DNA of 64,000 nt from the NCBI RefSeq assembly GCF_011064285.1, contig NZ_CP049331.1, positions 372,001 through 436,000 of the forward strand, written 5' to 3'. The translations under genes and the position numbers were made by a program. Positions 19,375 to 27,564 of this stretch are shown here, one piece after another (the stretch's first letter is position 1; the number at the start of each line of letters is the position of its first letter). This DNA comes from Vibrio ziniensis. Lineage in GTDB: Bacteria > Pseudomonadota > Gammaproteobacteria > Enterobacterales > Vibrionaceae. The notes beneath the pieces were generated by a model. The model had not been told where the DNA came from. It ran no database searches and was given only the letters and a program-made list of their open reading frames with translations.

Positions 19375-20928
19375 TTAACCTAGAACTTCAACATCACTAA
19401 ACATGTAGCCATGTTCTAGCAGGGATTGTTTAACTGAATCTCTTATATCGTCGTCAATATGAGTGAGTAATTCTTCAGCTGCTAATTTAGGTTCTATTGT
19501 TAAGAGCTGTTGGTCGCAAATGCTAGCTTCTTGAAGAAGAACTAGGTCATTATTGTTTAGCGAATATATCAAGGTCTTTCCTTTGGTTTCTCTTTCTTTA
19601 GAGAAGACTAATTGACCACCTATTTGAACGGGATGGATGATTGGCTCTGGTGTTAGATCATTGAGCATTTCTTTGAGTCCGTTTAATAGCTCTAATTCAT
19701 ATTTTTTCCCATTTAAAGCTATTGGTAGTTTGTCTGATTTCAAAATGCTGTCTGCAATTACCGCTAGGTTGCTCAGACGTGTATCTTGTACACCAAGTTC
19801 TTTACCAGATGCTAGAGCCTCACAAACCTTTTGGTGGAATACTTTGCCGCTACCCAGCTTGGAACAGAGCTCCAGTTCTTTCTCTTTGAGTTTGAAAAGA
19901 GCGGAGTAGCGTTCTTGCTGTTCTTCGATGAACTTTTCAAAGTCGCCTTGAAGCTTTTTAGCAGAATCAATTGCGAATTCGATATCATCAAATTCGATAA
20001 AACCTTCTGGTTTTTTAATCGAGTCAGAGTAATACATATTCTGACCATCTAGTCGCATTGTGCCGTACTTAGGTCCAAATTGACTGTCATCGAGAAACTG
20101 AGCAACTCTCTCCATAGTACGAATAAGCTCAGAGAGCGGATGGGAGAAATATGAACCTGAATATTGAAAGTCCTCTAGTGCTTTATGTATATGAGTAAGA
20201 AGCTCTTTCTGTACATTTTCAAGGTTTATGTCAGCGTTGGCATGAAGTGCAAAACTTCTTTGTAGAGTGTTTGAAATCGAATGTTCAACGGTGCTTCTGA
20301 AGAATTTTTGATTTTCTTGTTCTCGATGTTGTTTCTTTACTATCTGTTCTTCTGCCTCTTGAATCGCTTTTTTAAGCTGTTCGAGTACTGAGTGCATAGT
20401 ATCTTGGTAACTTGATGGTAATACGCCAAATGGTTTTACGTATGGTGCCATTTGATTAAACACATGTTCTTGTCTTTTAGTGAAATAGAGGTCAGAATCA
20501 ACTTCCTTGCAAACATACAAGTGATACTGAGTCGCGATAACCTTATTTAATGATTCTAATGACTCTGCACTATCGAATTTCTCCCGCAACTCGAAGGGAA
20601 GTGAAGGAAGCTCTCCTATAAAGGCTTTCATTTGCGACACTAGAAATAGGTCTAGATCTTCTTTAGCTAAAGCTAAACGCACCGATTTGGAAACCTTGAA
20701 TGTTGCCGCTTTTTGGTTTGGTAAGCGGAGGTTTAACAATGCTCTTAGCTTTTGAAGATTTTCACTACCCGCTTTTTCTCCATTTTCCCATCCATTAATT
20801 CTGGACTGATTGACCCCACATCTGCGGGCTATTTCTGATCTAGGGATATTCAAAGATACTAGTTGCTCGACAATGCTTTTAGCGCAGTCCTTATCAAGTT
20901 TTTGATTATGGATTATTGATTCTGACAT
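19375..20928 (-). CDS. XRE-type HTH protein with long uncharacterised C-terminus
   Basis: 517 aa. Start at ATG 20928 with AGAGGT 4 nt before it; a GTG two codons further upstream is less likely. Residues ~14-65 form a helix-turn-helix (NIPRSEIARRCGVNQSRING). The remaining ~450 residues are rich in Glu/Lys/Gln with coiled-coil-like stretches (~145-195 and ~310-345) and match no family I recognise. It is convergent with the OLD-like gene, with 55 bp between stops, and AT-rich like it. Could be a regulator of the module or a second component. Far larger than an ordinary repressor. Confidence 0.65.
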   Translation of the reverse strand: MSESIIHNQKLDKDCAKSIVEQLVSLNIPRSEIARRCGVNQSRINGWENGEKAGSENLQKLRALLNLRLPNQKAATFKVSKSVRLALAKEDLDLFLVSQMKAFIGELPSLPFELREKFDSAESLESLNKVIATQYHLYVCKEVDSDLYFTKRQEHVFNQMAPYVKPFGVLPSSYQDTMHSVLEQLKKAIQEAEEQIVKKQHREQENQKFFRSTVEHSISNTLQRSFALHANADINLENVQKELLTHIHKALEDFQYSGSYFSHPLSELIRTMERVAQFLDDSQFGPKYGTMRLDGQNMYYSDSIKKPEGFIEFDDIEFAIDSAKKLQGDFEKFIEEQQERYSALFKLKEKELELCSKLGSGKVFHQKVCEALASGKELGVQDTRLSNLAVIADSILKSDKLPIALNGKKYELELLNGLKEMLNDLTPEPIIHPVQIGGQLVFSKERETKGKTLIYSLNNNDLVLLQEASICDQQLLTIEPKLAAEELLTHIDDDIRDSVKQSLLEHGYMFSDVEVLG

Positions 20929-21359
20929 AAACACCTCTGTTTAGGTTATTGGGTTAAGCCTGAAATGACTATAAATGCATATTATGGTTAGATAAAAGGA
21001 AATTTTACGGAAGTGTTTAATTTTAACTTATTGAAATTAATGGTTAATTATTTTTATTTGTAAAATTATCGAAGAAATTTAGGCTGTTTTTAGGGCGATT
21101 TTTGCGGAAGATTACCTTGTGAGTTGTCTTTTTTAAGCGGTGTTTGTGCATGAAAAGCGAGTTTTTGATCATGTTGTGCTATTTACGTAAATATTAAGTA
21201 ACTACATCTTGTTAATGCCCTTTTTATTGGTGGTTTTTTATTACTATCGCGGAAGTCTTGCGTAATTATTGTAATATCGCTAGTAGAAGCATGTACCAGT
21301 AACAAACAACCATTCAAACAAATATTAACGAATTGAATATCTAGTTAATGGAGGTTTGA
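20929..21359. other. AT-rich spacer between XRE gene and integrase
   Basis: About 430 bp with divergent transcription on both sides. It must hold promoters of the XRE and integrase genes. The integrase ATG is preceded by GGAGG (21350-21354). No ORF or repeat of note. Confidence 0.6.
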
Positions 21360-22598
21360 ATGAGTAAATCACAACGACTCACCACCACATTCTTAAACAA
21401 CCTTAAACCCAATGCCAAAACCGCTAAATCCACTGATTACGAAGTAAATTTGTCAGCTATGAAAGATAGTGGACTGCCTATTGGTGTTCGCTGCTTAGTG
21501 GGAAAGTCTGGAGGGAAACGGTTCTTACTGAGGTATATCAGTCCTCAGATCCCCGGAAGGAAATCAGCGATTAGCCTTGGCCGACACCCTGAGACTGACC
21601 TAGTGACCTTGAGAAAGATTGCTAAAGAGTATCGCCAGAAGATCCTTGAAGGCATTGATCCAAAGCTTGAGCGTGATAATCAAACTGCTGAGAAGACAAT
21701 GACCCTAGCTCGGTTTTTTGATGAAGTGTACCTGCCATTGGCTAAACAGAAACGCAGTTGGAAGGACGACGCAGCGCGATTTCGTTTAGCAAAATCGATA
21801 CATCATATCTCGATTCACGACCTAACCGCCGCCGATATCATCAAAGTACAAATGGAGATGCAAAATACCGTTACGATTAAAGGGACTCCGTATGCTCCTG
21901 CTTCGATAAATCGCGTTTTGGCTCTATTGAAAACTATTAACCGTCAGGCATACAAGTTGATGGATACACCGCTTATCGCGGACAAGGTGAGCTTGTTGAA
22001 GGAAGATAACGTTCGCACTGGCTACTTATCGGAAGCACAGCTAAAGGAGTTCATAAGTCACGCCTTGAACCATGAAGATAAAAGTATCGGCGCGTACCTA
22101 GTTCTGCTGTTTTTGACTGGCGCGAGGGATAAGGAACTTCGTTTGCGCTTGAAATCCGATGTGAATTGGGAAGAGAAATCTCTCACTATCCCACATACGA
22201 AAAATGGTAGTAGCCACATTATTTATCTGAGTGATTACATGCTTGAGATTTTGAGGTCGGTTCCGCATGTGGCAAATAACCCGTATCTCTTTCCTGGACG
22301 CAAAAAGGGTAAACCAGTAGGGCAACCTAGGCATGCTTTCAAGGCTATTAAAGCCAAGATGGGACTGCCCGACATACCCGGAGATAAAGCGAATCTAACC
22401 CTGCACAGTGCAAGGCATACTGTTGGTAGTCTTCTGGCATCACAAGGTGTTTCGTTACACGACATAGCCAAGCAGCTCAATCACGCTGACTTGTCATCAA
22501 CAAGGCGCTATTCGAAGCTGACTGTTGGGCGTCGGAGGGAGATTGGCTCTCGTTTGTCGGATATGGTAACTGCGAAGCCAGAGATACGTTGGGAATGA
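21360..22598 (+). CDS. Tyrosine integrase with arm-binding domain (P4-like)
   Basis: 412 aa site-specific recombinase. N-terminal arm-type DNA-binding domain (~1-100, containing SLGRHPETDLVTLRKIAKEY), core-binding domain (~110-205), catalytic domain (~220-400). Catalytic residues all visible: R256 (TGARDKE), K281, H349 and R352 (HSARHT), H375 (LNHADLSS), Y384 (TRRYSKL). Arm-domain integrases of this type commonly target tRNA 3' ends, which fits the tRNA-Leu att sites. It is about 4 kb from attL, so the OLD/XRE pair lies between the integrase and the tRNA. A strong terminator follows. Confidence 0.93.
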   Translation: MSKSQRLTTTFLNNLKPNAKTAKSTDYEVNLSAMKDSGLPIGVRCLVGKSGGKRFLLRYISPQIPGRKSAISLGRHPETDLVTLRKIAKEYRQKILEGIDPKLERDNQTAEKTMTLARFFDEVYLPLAKQKRSWKDDAARFRLAKSIHHISIHDLTAADIIKVQMEMQNTVTIKGTPYAPASINRVLALLKTINRQAYKLMDTPLIADKVSLLKEDNVRTGYLSEAQLKEFISHALNHEDKSIGAYLVLLFLTGARDKELRLRLKSDVNWEEKSLTIPHTKNGSSHIIYLSDYMLEILRSVPHVANNPYLFPGRKKGKPVGQPRHAFKAIKAKMGLPDIPGDKANLTLHSARHTVGSLLASQGVSLHDIAKQLNHADLSSTRRYSKLTVGRRREIGSRLSDMVTAKPEIRWE

Positions 22599-22637
22599 AG
22601 AAGTTAGGTTTAACCAGTTAATTTAGAAATGACATTA

Positions 22638-22678
22638 GAAAAGCCCCTGTTTAGCGATGAGCTAAACAGGGGCTTTTT
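22638..22678 (+). terminator. Terminator after integrase
   Basis: AAAAGCCCCTGTTTAGC-GATGA-GCTAAACAGGGGCTTTTT, a perfect 17-bp stem with T-tract; effective on both strands. Confidence 0.9.
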
Positions 22679-22700
22679 CATTATTAGAAGGAAATTCACG

Positions 22701-23084
22701 ATGAAAACAGTAAACAAGTTTGAAGACATCCAATCACTACCAATGCCTGATGGTGTGAAAGCAAAACTGCTCGAACACCTGATAGAGCCATTCGGTGATG
22801 AAGAAAGCACGAAAGCGTTCTGGGATGAGGTCGGTACTACCTTGTACTTGATTGAGGAAGCCGATACAGACGAAACGTTAGGTGAGCAATCCGAAGAAGA
22901 CCAGCATTTTCTACGATTTGTATCTGAATACCCTGAATGGGTGCTAATTCTTAACTCTCCTGACTGTCCTTGGCTATTAGCGGTTGCCATAGTGACCATG
23001 GAAGGCGGTGGCGTGTACTGCTGCGCTCCTATGAACAGTCCAACGTTCCCTGTCGCCAAGTTAGCTGATCAAGCTGAATCTTAA
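22701..23084 (+). CDS. Hypothetical island protein (127 aa)
   Basis: Start at ATG 22701, preceded by AAGGA (22688-22692); a start further upstream in the same frame would lie in the terminator. Acidic protein with no motif I recognise; the C-terminal half (ILNSPDCPWLLAVAIVTMEG) has a hydrophobic strand pair and a CC dipeptide near residue 110. First gene of a codirectional trio with 23129-23629 and 23731-24162, all probably accessory genes of the integrating element. Confidence 0.7.
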   Translation: MKTVNKFEDIQSLPMPDGVKAKLLEHLIEPFGDEESTKAFWDEVGTTLYLIEEADTDETLGEQSEEDQHFLRFVSEYPEWVLILNSPDCPWLLAVAIVTMEGGGVYCCAPMNSPTFPVAKLADQAES

Positions 23085-23128
23085 AACCAAATTAAACCTG
23101 AACAATCCCATCTTAAAGGAGGTGTCCT

Positions 23129-23629
23129 ATGGCACGTAAATCAAACCAACAACAAGAAACGGCTCGACCTGAAATCCCAGAGAGCAATGAACAAGTAACA
23201 GTCGTGGAAGAGTTACCAGTTGACCATTTCACTAATATAGTACGAGAGGGTAAAGCGAAGAAGTTATCACCCAAAACCGAGAATCATGTGTTCTATGAAA
23301 TCGCCTTACATGACGAGGAAACCGAGCTCTATACCCGCATGTCGGGCAATGAAGGTGGCGGTCTACACAGCAAGGAATGGATCCCCCTTAAAGATATCAC
23401 CGCAGTTCTGGATGTGCAGGGTGATAAGCCGTTTAAGAGCTCTGTGATGCGGTGTGTGTTTTCCGGACAGTCAGCGAACAACGCGGGTTTTATGGCTGCT
23501 TGTTGCAGGGGGCTTGGTCTTATCATCCAGTCGGAGAAATCGGTGTTTCTCCACGTTCTAGCGCCAGACTACGAGCAACGTCGTGATGAACTGCTGTCAT
23601 TCGTGGACGCTGAAACCAAAGCTGAATAA
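23129..23629 (+). CDS. Hypothetical island protein (166 aa)
   Basis: ATG at 23129 with a near-perfect SD AAAGGAGGT (23116-23124). Hydrophilic N-terminus (~25 residues, Gln/Glu-rich), then a compact domain including RMSGNEGGGLHSKEWIPL and VMRCVFSGQSANNAGFMA. No family recognised. 45 bp after the previous gene, so probably cotranscribed with it. Confidence 0.72.
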   Translation: MARKSNQQQETARPEIPESNEQVTVVEELPVDHFTNIVREGKAKKLSPKTENHVFYEIALHDEETELYTRMSGNEGGGLHSKEWIPLKDITAVLDVQGDKPFKSSVMRCVFSGQSANNAGFMAACCRGLGLIIQSEKSVFLHVLAPDYEQRRDELLSFVDAETKAE

Positions 23630-23683
23630 CCCCCTAAGCACATCAATCCTTACCCACTAAGCCAATTCTGGCTTTTCATACCG

Positions 23684-23716
23684 AGCACCTAACAAGAGTG
23701 CTTCCTTAGTAAACTA
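23684..23716 (+). repeat. Short direct repeat, copy 1
   Basis: Motif GCACC..AAGAGTGC..CCTTAGTAAA, containing a small GCAC/GTGC hairpin, just before the DUF2787 gene. A second copy lies at 24567-24598. Confidence 0.45.
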
Positions 23717-23730
23717 AACGAGATTTTATT

Positions 23731-24162
23731 ATGAGCTTAGTCTTTAACACTGAGAGATTTTTGCTGCCTGTCAGTATCGATCTTCAAGATGCTTTAAACC
23801 GAGTGATCAGCAAATCAGGCAAATGGACACCCATGATCCAATCGGTCGTGTTTAACTTCCGAGATTCATCCTACAGTTCGGAAAACGGTGGCTTTCATCC
23901 TATCGAGATCAGACTTGTCCGCTGCAACGACCAGTGGATCTTTGATTACATCACTGACTTTGCGTATTGCGGTGGTCCTTATCCCGAACTGGTTAAAGAG
24001 GTGAATTTTAACTTCTCATCTGAAACAGCCAGTTTTTCCTATGTTCCGGATTTACCGATAACGAGTAATGACGTTGCTGAGTTTTATTCGATGTGGGAAA
24101 CCAACTTCCTTAGCTACGTGGAAATGGGCGTGTTCGATGAGATAAAAGTCACCGTGGATTAG
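23731..24162 (+). CDS. DUF2787 family protein
   Basis: 143 aa. The segment FNFRDSSYSSENGGFHPIEIRLV followed by ITDFAYCGGPYPELVKEVNFNF matches the DUF2787 pattern I know (fRD.sYs.E.GGfHPvEi, then tdF.Y.G.pyPELv). Function unknown; the family is common on integrative elements of Vibrio and relatives. Last of three codirectional small genes behind the integrase, closed by the terminator at 24238-24286. Confidence 0.75.
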   Translation: MSLVFNTERFLLPVSIDLQDALNRVISKSGKWTPMIQSVVFNFRDSSYSSENGGFHPIEIRLVRCNDQWIFDYITDFAYCGGPYPELVKEVNFNFSSETASFSYVPDLPITSNDVAEFYSMWETNFLSYVEMGVFDEIKVTVD

Positions 24163-24237
24163 TCCATTCGTCCGGAACCAAGTTGAAAGCACCGTATATG
24201 AACCATAAAATTGGTTACTCACTTCCTAGTGACTCAG

Positions 24238-24286
24238 AGGCTTCCTATTGCTCCATGTTAATCATGGCGTGATGGGAAGCCTTTTT
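24238..24286 (+). terminator. Terminator after DUF2787 gene
   Basis: AGGCTTCC pairs with GGGAAGCCT, with an inner CATG-TTAAT-CATG stem, followed by TTTTT. Confidence 0.6.
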
Positions 24287-24316
24287 CATTGGGGTAAGTT
24301 TTAGCAACGTTTACCC

Positions 24317-24333
24317 AATCCGTTGCCTTCGGG
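24317..24333 (+). repeat. Internal copy of tRNA-Leu att core
   Basis: AATCCGTTGCCTTCGGG is identical to tRNA-Leu positions 17312-17328 and to the attR copy (51416-51432). It lies between the DUF2787 gene and the next module, consistent with a relict attachment junction of tandem elements. Confidence 0.65.
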
Positions 24334-24566
24334 ATTCAGAGGAGATTGAGTTGCTGGATTGCGATGGACGGTGGAAACACCAAGGAAGGGAGTCTTAATT
24401 TTAACGAGTTTGGTTGGTTTGTTCAGGTGTTTTGTTATTAAAAGCTCCCATTGCTATGTCGAAGCAATGGGAGCAGTAAGGGATGGGAAGCCTATATAAA
24501 ATACCGAGAGAATGATTTGTCTGATGCTATCTCTGCTACTAGGGGGTAAAGGCTTCCCTTAATATC

Positions 24567-24598
24567 AGCACCAAGAGTGCACCCTTAGTAAATAGTTC
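24567..24598 (+). repeat. Short direct repeat, copy 2
   Basis: CAGCACCAAGAGTGCACCCTTAGTAAAT region, related to 23684-23716 (GCACC..AAGAGTGC..CCTTAGTAAA). Confidence 0.45.
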
Positions 24599-24700
24599 GT
24601 AGTTCGGTGCGAAAACTTGGACATTTTCAACGTTACCATTTGGGATAACCTAGTTTGATGTTCTTAGGCAGTGCTTATGGTTACGTTGATATGAGAAAAC

Positions 24701-25168
24701 CTATTGAGACAGTTCCTCAAGCATACTTAAAGATAGTTGCTCTTTTTCGTCCAGGCTCGAAGGTAGTACATGCTTCTTGATATTAGGCAAGGTGTTCAGG
24801 TAACTAAAGAACCCCTTAACAGTCATTGGAGAAACTGGCTCAAAGTATTCCTCTTTATCCTCATCCTCGTTTCCAAATGAAAACTCAACACAGTGAATCA
24901 CTAGATCTTCTTTCTCGTAGATGATGGCGATAGAGCGAGAATGTTCACAATCGCTATACGCTTTGAACTCTAGAAACAATACTTCTTGGCCTTCATAGTT
25001 TTCTAGGTATTCAGCACCTGCTTCGATAGTGTAATGGTCTTCGTCAGCATAGAAGGCGGCAATAGTAGTAATCGCTTCATGAGCATGAGCCGCTGCTGCA
25101 CATTTGGCGATTTTTTCACTTTGGCAGCCATTGTGTAACCAATCTAATTTATTGAATGGAATAGACAT
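24701..25168 (-). CDS. Hypothetical acidic protein (155 aa)
   Basis: Strongly acidic protein (for example SFGNEDEDKEEYFEP near residues 95-110). The N-terminal part contains a run of Ala/His (KCAAAAHAHEAITT). No family recognised. ATG at 25168 is preceded by AGGAACACT. Start of a minus-strand trio with 25365-25490 and the WYL gene, which lie upstream in transcription order, but a terminator at 25311-25351 separates it from them. Confidence 0.65.
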   Translation of the reverse strand: MSIPFNKLDWLHNGCQSEKIAKCAAAAHAHEAITTIAAFYADEDHYTIEAGAEYLENYEGQEVLFLEFKAYSDCEHSRSIAIIYEKEDLVIHCVEFSFGNEDEDKEEYFEPVSPMTVKGFFSYLNTLPNIKKHVLPSSLDEKEQLSLSMLEELSQ

Positions 25169-25310
25169 TTTAGTGTTCCTAGTTGTTGTTTATTTTGAGG
25201 GAGGGATTAAACATGTTTGAAATAAATAATTCTAGGAAAATACTCGTTGAATGGATTTCTTAGTCTAACTTTTCACTCTTTTTGCAGTAGGAGAACATTT
25301 GTCCTTGGTT

Positions 25311-25351
25311 AAAAAAGGAACTTGTCACTGGAATCTATAGTGACAAGTTCA
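25311..25351 (-). terminator. Terminator of the 41-aa membrane protein gene
   Basis: Minus strand: GAACTTGTCACT-ATAGATTCC-AGTGACAAGTTC then CTTTTTT. A perfect 12-bp stem with a proper T-tract, directly behind the stop of the small ORF at 25365. Confidence 0.85.
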
Positions 25352-25364
25352 ATTTATGGCTCAG

Positions 25365-25490
25365 TTATCCGGTAATCAAGCAAAGTAGATAGCCAATGCC
25401 AGCAAAGCTTAACAAGTTGGCTATATCAACAAGGAAAAGATACGGGCTTGAGCTAGCGAGTTGGAGCAGAGTTCGTGCATCAGACATCAT
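25365..25490 (-). CDS. Small predicted membrane protein (41 aa)
   Basis: Opens ATG ATG TCT GAT at 25490 and ends TAA at 25365. A strong purine SD (AGGGGGT) sits 6-7 nt before the ATG and a perfect terminator follows the stop, so the short frame has full gene dressing. Residues ~17-40 (PYLFLVDIANLL then FAGIGYLLCLI) are hydrophobic and suit one transmembrane helix. No homologue known to me. Could be a small membrane toxin, a regulator or an accessory protein; none of these is shown. Confidence 0.6.
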   Translation of the reverse strand: MMSDARTLLQLASSSPYLFLVDIANLLSFAGIGYLLCLITG

Positions 25491-25788
25491 GGTTTTACCC
25501 CCTATTTAATTGCAGCTTCCTTCGGAACTATTTTAGTGTTTTCTAATTAACGACGAAAAACAGCATCATTTTGAGTTTTACCTTTCTCGGTATCGGTTTG
25601 TGATTCTGCTAAATGAGTCACTTTCCATACCCAACATAAATAACTTAAAAATCAGCGCATAGTGGTAAGTTCTTGGTGAGGGTGGGCTGTAGTGGCCCAG
25701 TGAAACAACATTATGTCGCTGTAACTGGACAGCACAGCGTTCCACCATCAAGAAGTCCCTGTTTACCGTCAATCAGTGCGCTAGCTTT

Positions 25789-26679
25789 CTACTTGGTTGA
25801 GTCCAGATAGGTTTGTAACTCTTGCTTTAACAAGTAACGTATCCAGTCAGGTGAGAGTACTTCGGCATGAGGAAGCCACGCTTTGAGCTGGCGTAGTAAC
25901 CGAGGAATGTTCTTGGTTTGGTGGCTGATAAGCAGGCTGCCCGAATCCAGTTCTTTCAATACTTGGAAGTCGCCGGTATTACTTTCATTCAAGAATGCGT
26001 CGGTCATTTTACTGCTCATCTGTATAAGAACCTCAACGGGATTGAGTAACTCCCCTTCATATTCTCGACCAGTGAGCCTCTGTTCAACGCTAGGGTCGGG
26101 AGAATATTTATCTTCGTAGCGGATTAAATCACGAATTTTCACGATTCTGAGTGACTCTAGGCGGTTTCTCTGAGTCCCAGCCACGTACCACAATCCATAT
26201 TCATTCACCAAGCGGTAGGGGTGAAACTCATCGTAAGTTTTGCCTTCACAGGTAAAGCTGATGACATTTCGCCTCTGGACCGATTCAACCAGTTTCTCGA
26301 ATACATTAGAGTAATCACTGATGTCTTCGATTGGCGGGTTCTTGAATAGAAATGGCGGGGTAGATTTGTTGTTCAGCACGCCGTTACTCAGGTAGTGCTT
26401 GCCTGAAAACAGCGTATCGAGTCCCATGTTGGCGAGTAACGTAGATATTTCGTGGTTGGTTTGTCTACCCAGAACCTTTGGGTCAAGAAAGTAACACGCA
26501 CCTTCGCGTTGAATAGGGAGGTAATTTAAACGCTCATTGAAATCACGCTGCAGGGTTCGTTCACTCACACCGAATTCCCGACTCAGCTCTTCCAGATACA
26601 ACCGTTCTCCCGTATTCAAACGGGTCAAAATAATACCAAGTCTTTTCGCTAGGGTGTCGTGTTCTTTCATGCTACGCAT
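25789..26679 (-). CDS. WYL-domain transcriptional regulator
   Basis: 296 aa. N-terminal HTH of the DeoR type (LYLEELSREFGVSERTLQRDFNERL, residues ~27-50). WYL domain ~130-225 with FHPYRLVNEYGLWYVAGT as its signature, and a C-terminal WCX-like region. WYL regulators sense nucleic-acid or nucleotide ligands and often control defence and mobile elements. On an integrated element it is a plausible regulator of excision or cargo genes. ATG at 26679 or a downstream ATG (MKEHD) are both possible; no strong SD separates them. Confidence 0.85.
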   Translation of the reverse strand: MRSMKEHDTLAKRLGIILTRLNTGERLYLEELSREFGVSERTLQRDFNERLNYLPIQREGACYFLDPKVLGRQTNHEISTLLANMGLDTLFSGKHYLSNGVLNNKSTPPFLFKNPPIEDISDYSNVFEKLVESVQRRNVISFTCEGKTYDEFHPYRLVNEYGLWYVAGTQRNRLESLRIVKIRDLIRYEDKYSPDPSVEQRLTGREYEGELLNPVEVLIQMSSKMTDAFLNESNTGDFQVLKELDSGSLLISHQTKNIPRLLRQLKAWLPHAEVLSPDWIRYLLKQELQTYLDSTK

Positions 26680-26939
26680 TGTAGATAGACCACTCGTCAG
26701 GGCATGTCGGGCTTTCAGAAACTCTGATTATTTCTAGCGAAACTTCATAAGGTTACTGATATTGCTATCGCTTTTATTGGTCGCCACAGCGTATGTCTGA
26801 CAAGGCATGTATAACCTGAGTGAAATTGATTCACTCGTCTCGACACAACCTGTCGAACACCCTCTTTAAACTATTAACCATTCTCGCTTTCGGTGCCTTT
26901 ACCGATGGCGTCATGACGTATTCTCAAGGAAACAACACA

Positions 26940-27185
26940 ATGAAAAAATCAATCATCCTACTAGGTCTATCGTGTCTATTCGCAACCACCTCATCATTCG
27001 CTGGCGGTACGTTCGGCGGTAATCCGGCTGACATTTCGAAGATAGAACAATCCTGGAATGGGAAAGCAGGTAAACAAGTTTACTCTCAGTCTGGCCCTCG
27101 TATTGAGTGGTATGCCGATGCCTGTGGAACCATGAATGGCAAAGTCATGGATGCAGCGAAATGCCAGCCTAAGACCAATAAGTAA
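26940..27185 (+). CDS. Small secreted protein with signal peptide
   Basis: 81 aa from ATG 26940, preceded by AAGGA (26926-26930). Residues 1-21 form a classic Sec signal peptide (MKKSIILLGLSCLFATTSSFA) with a likely cut after SFA. The mature ~60 residues contain two Cys (near 62 and 74) that could form one disulfide in the periplasm. A longer in-frame start at 26820 has no SD and would bury the signal peptide. Family not recognised. A terminator-like hairpin follows at 27276-27306. Confidence 0.7.
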   Translation: MKKSIILLGLSCLFATTSSFAGGTFGGNPADISKIEQSWNGKAGKQVYSQSGPRIEWYADACGTMNGKVMDAAKCQPKTNK

Positions 27186-27275
27186 TCATTTCGAAAAACA
27201 GGTTTGTTGTATTGCTCTAGCTTCTGATTTGAAAGTGGGGACTCTCGGTTAGAACAGAGCAATACGACATCAACA

Positions 27276-27306
27276 AGGGCGATATCATCAGTGGTATCGC
27301 CCTTTC
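27276..27306 (+). terminator. Hairpin after the secreted protein gene
   Basis: AGGGCGATA-tcatcagtgg-TATCGCCCT followed by TTCT; precedes the glycine-zipper gene by about 25 bp. Confidence 0.55.
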
Positions 27307-27331
27307 TCATATTTACAGGAAAGGACATACC

Positions 27332-27529
27332 ATGGCGAAAACACATTTTTACTCCAAACCCAAACAGCGATGGGTGAAACCAAGCGCATCTACGGGCATC
27401 AAGTTTGCTCAATACGGAGCAACACTCGGCACTCGATATGGGCCTCAAGGCGTTGTAATCGGCGGCGCACTCGGTTTTGTCACTGGTGCTCTTGTTGGTG
27501 GTGTACTGGATGAGTTAGACATTATCTAG
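27332..27529 (+). CDS. Small glycine-zipper protein (65 aa)
   Basis: ATG at 27332 with AGGAAAGGA upstream. The C-terminal half is a Gly/Ala-rich hydrophobic stretch with GxxxG spacing (GGALGFVTGALVGGVLD), typical of glycine-zipper membrane-inserting segments. The N-terminus is basic (KTHFYSKPKQRWVKP). No specific family recognised. Followed by a strong terminator. Confidence 0.65.
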   Translation: MAKTHFYSKPKQRWVKPSASTGIKFAQYGATLGTRYGPQGVVIGGALGFVTGALVGGVLDELDII

Positions 27530-27533
27530 CTGG

Positions 27534-27564
27534 AAAGTAGAGACACTATCGTCTCTACTTTTTT
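27534..27564 (+). terminator. Terminator after glycine-zipper gene
   Basis: AAAGTAGAGAC-actatc-GTCTCTACTTTTTT, perfect stem with T-tract. Confidence 0.88.

Larger units (their letters stand above)
24163..24700. other. Repeat-rich spacer with terminator, att core and hairpin
   Basis: 540 bp with no credible gene. Holds the DUF2787 terminator, the 17-bp att core, a perfect hairpin GCTCCCATTGCT/AGCAATGGGAGC (24444-24474), three occurrences of a GGGAAGCC motif (24274, 24485 direct; 24553 inverted), and the second copy of the GCACC..AAGAGTGC repeat. It looks like a junction between two inserted elements. Confidence 0.55.

Noticed and set aside
24444..24474. Perfect hairpin GCTCCCATTGCT/AGCAATGGGAGC as terminator
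   Set aside because: No T-tract on the plus strand and only a broken one on the minus strand, and no gene ends there; kept as part of the junction description.
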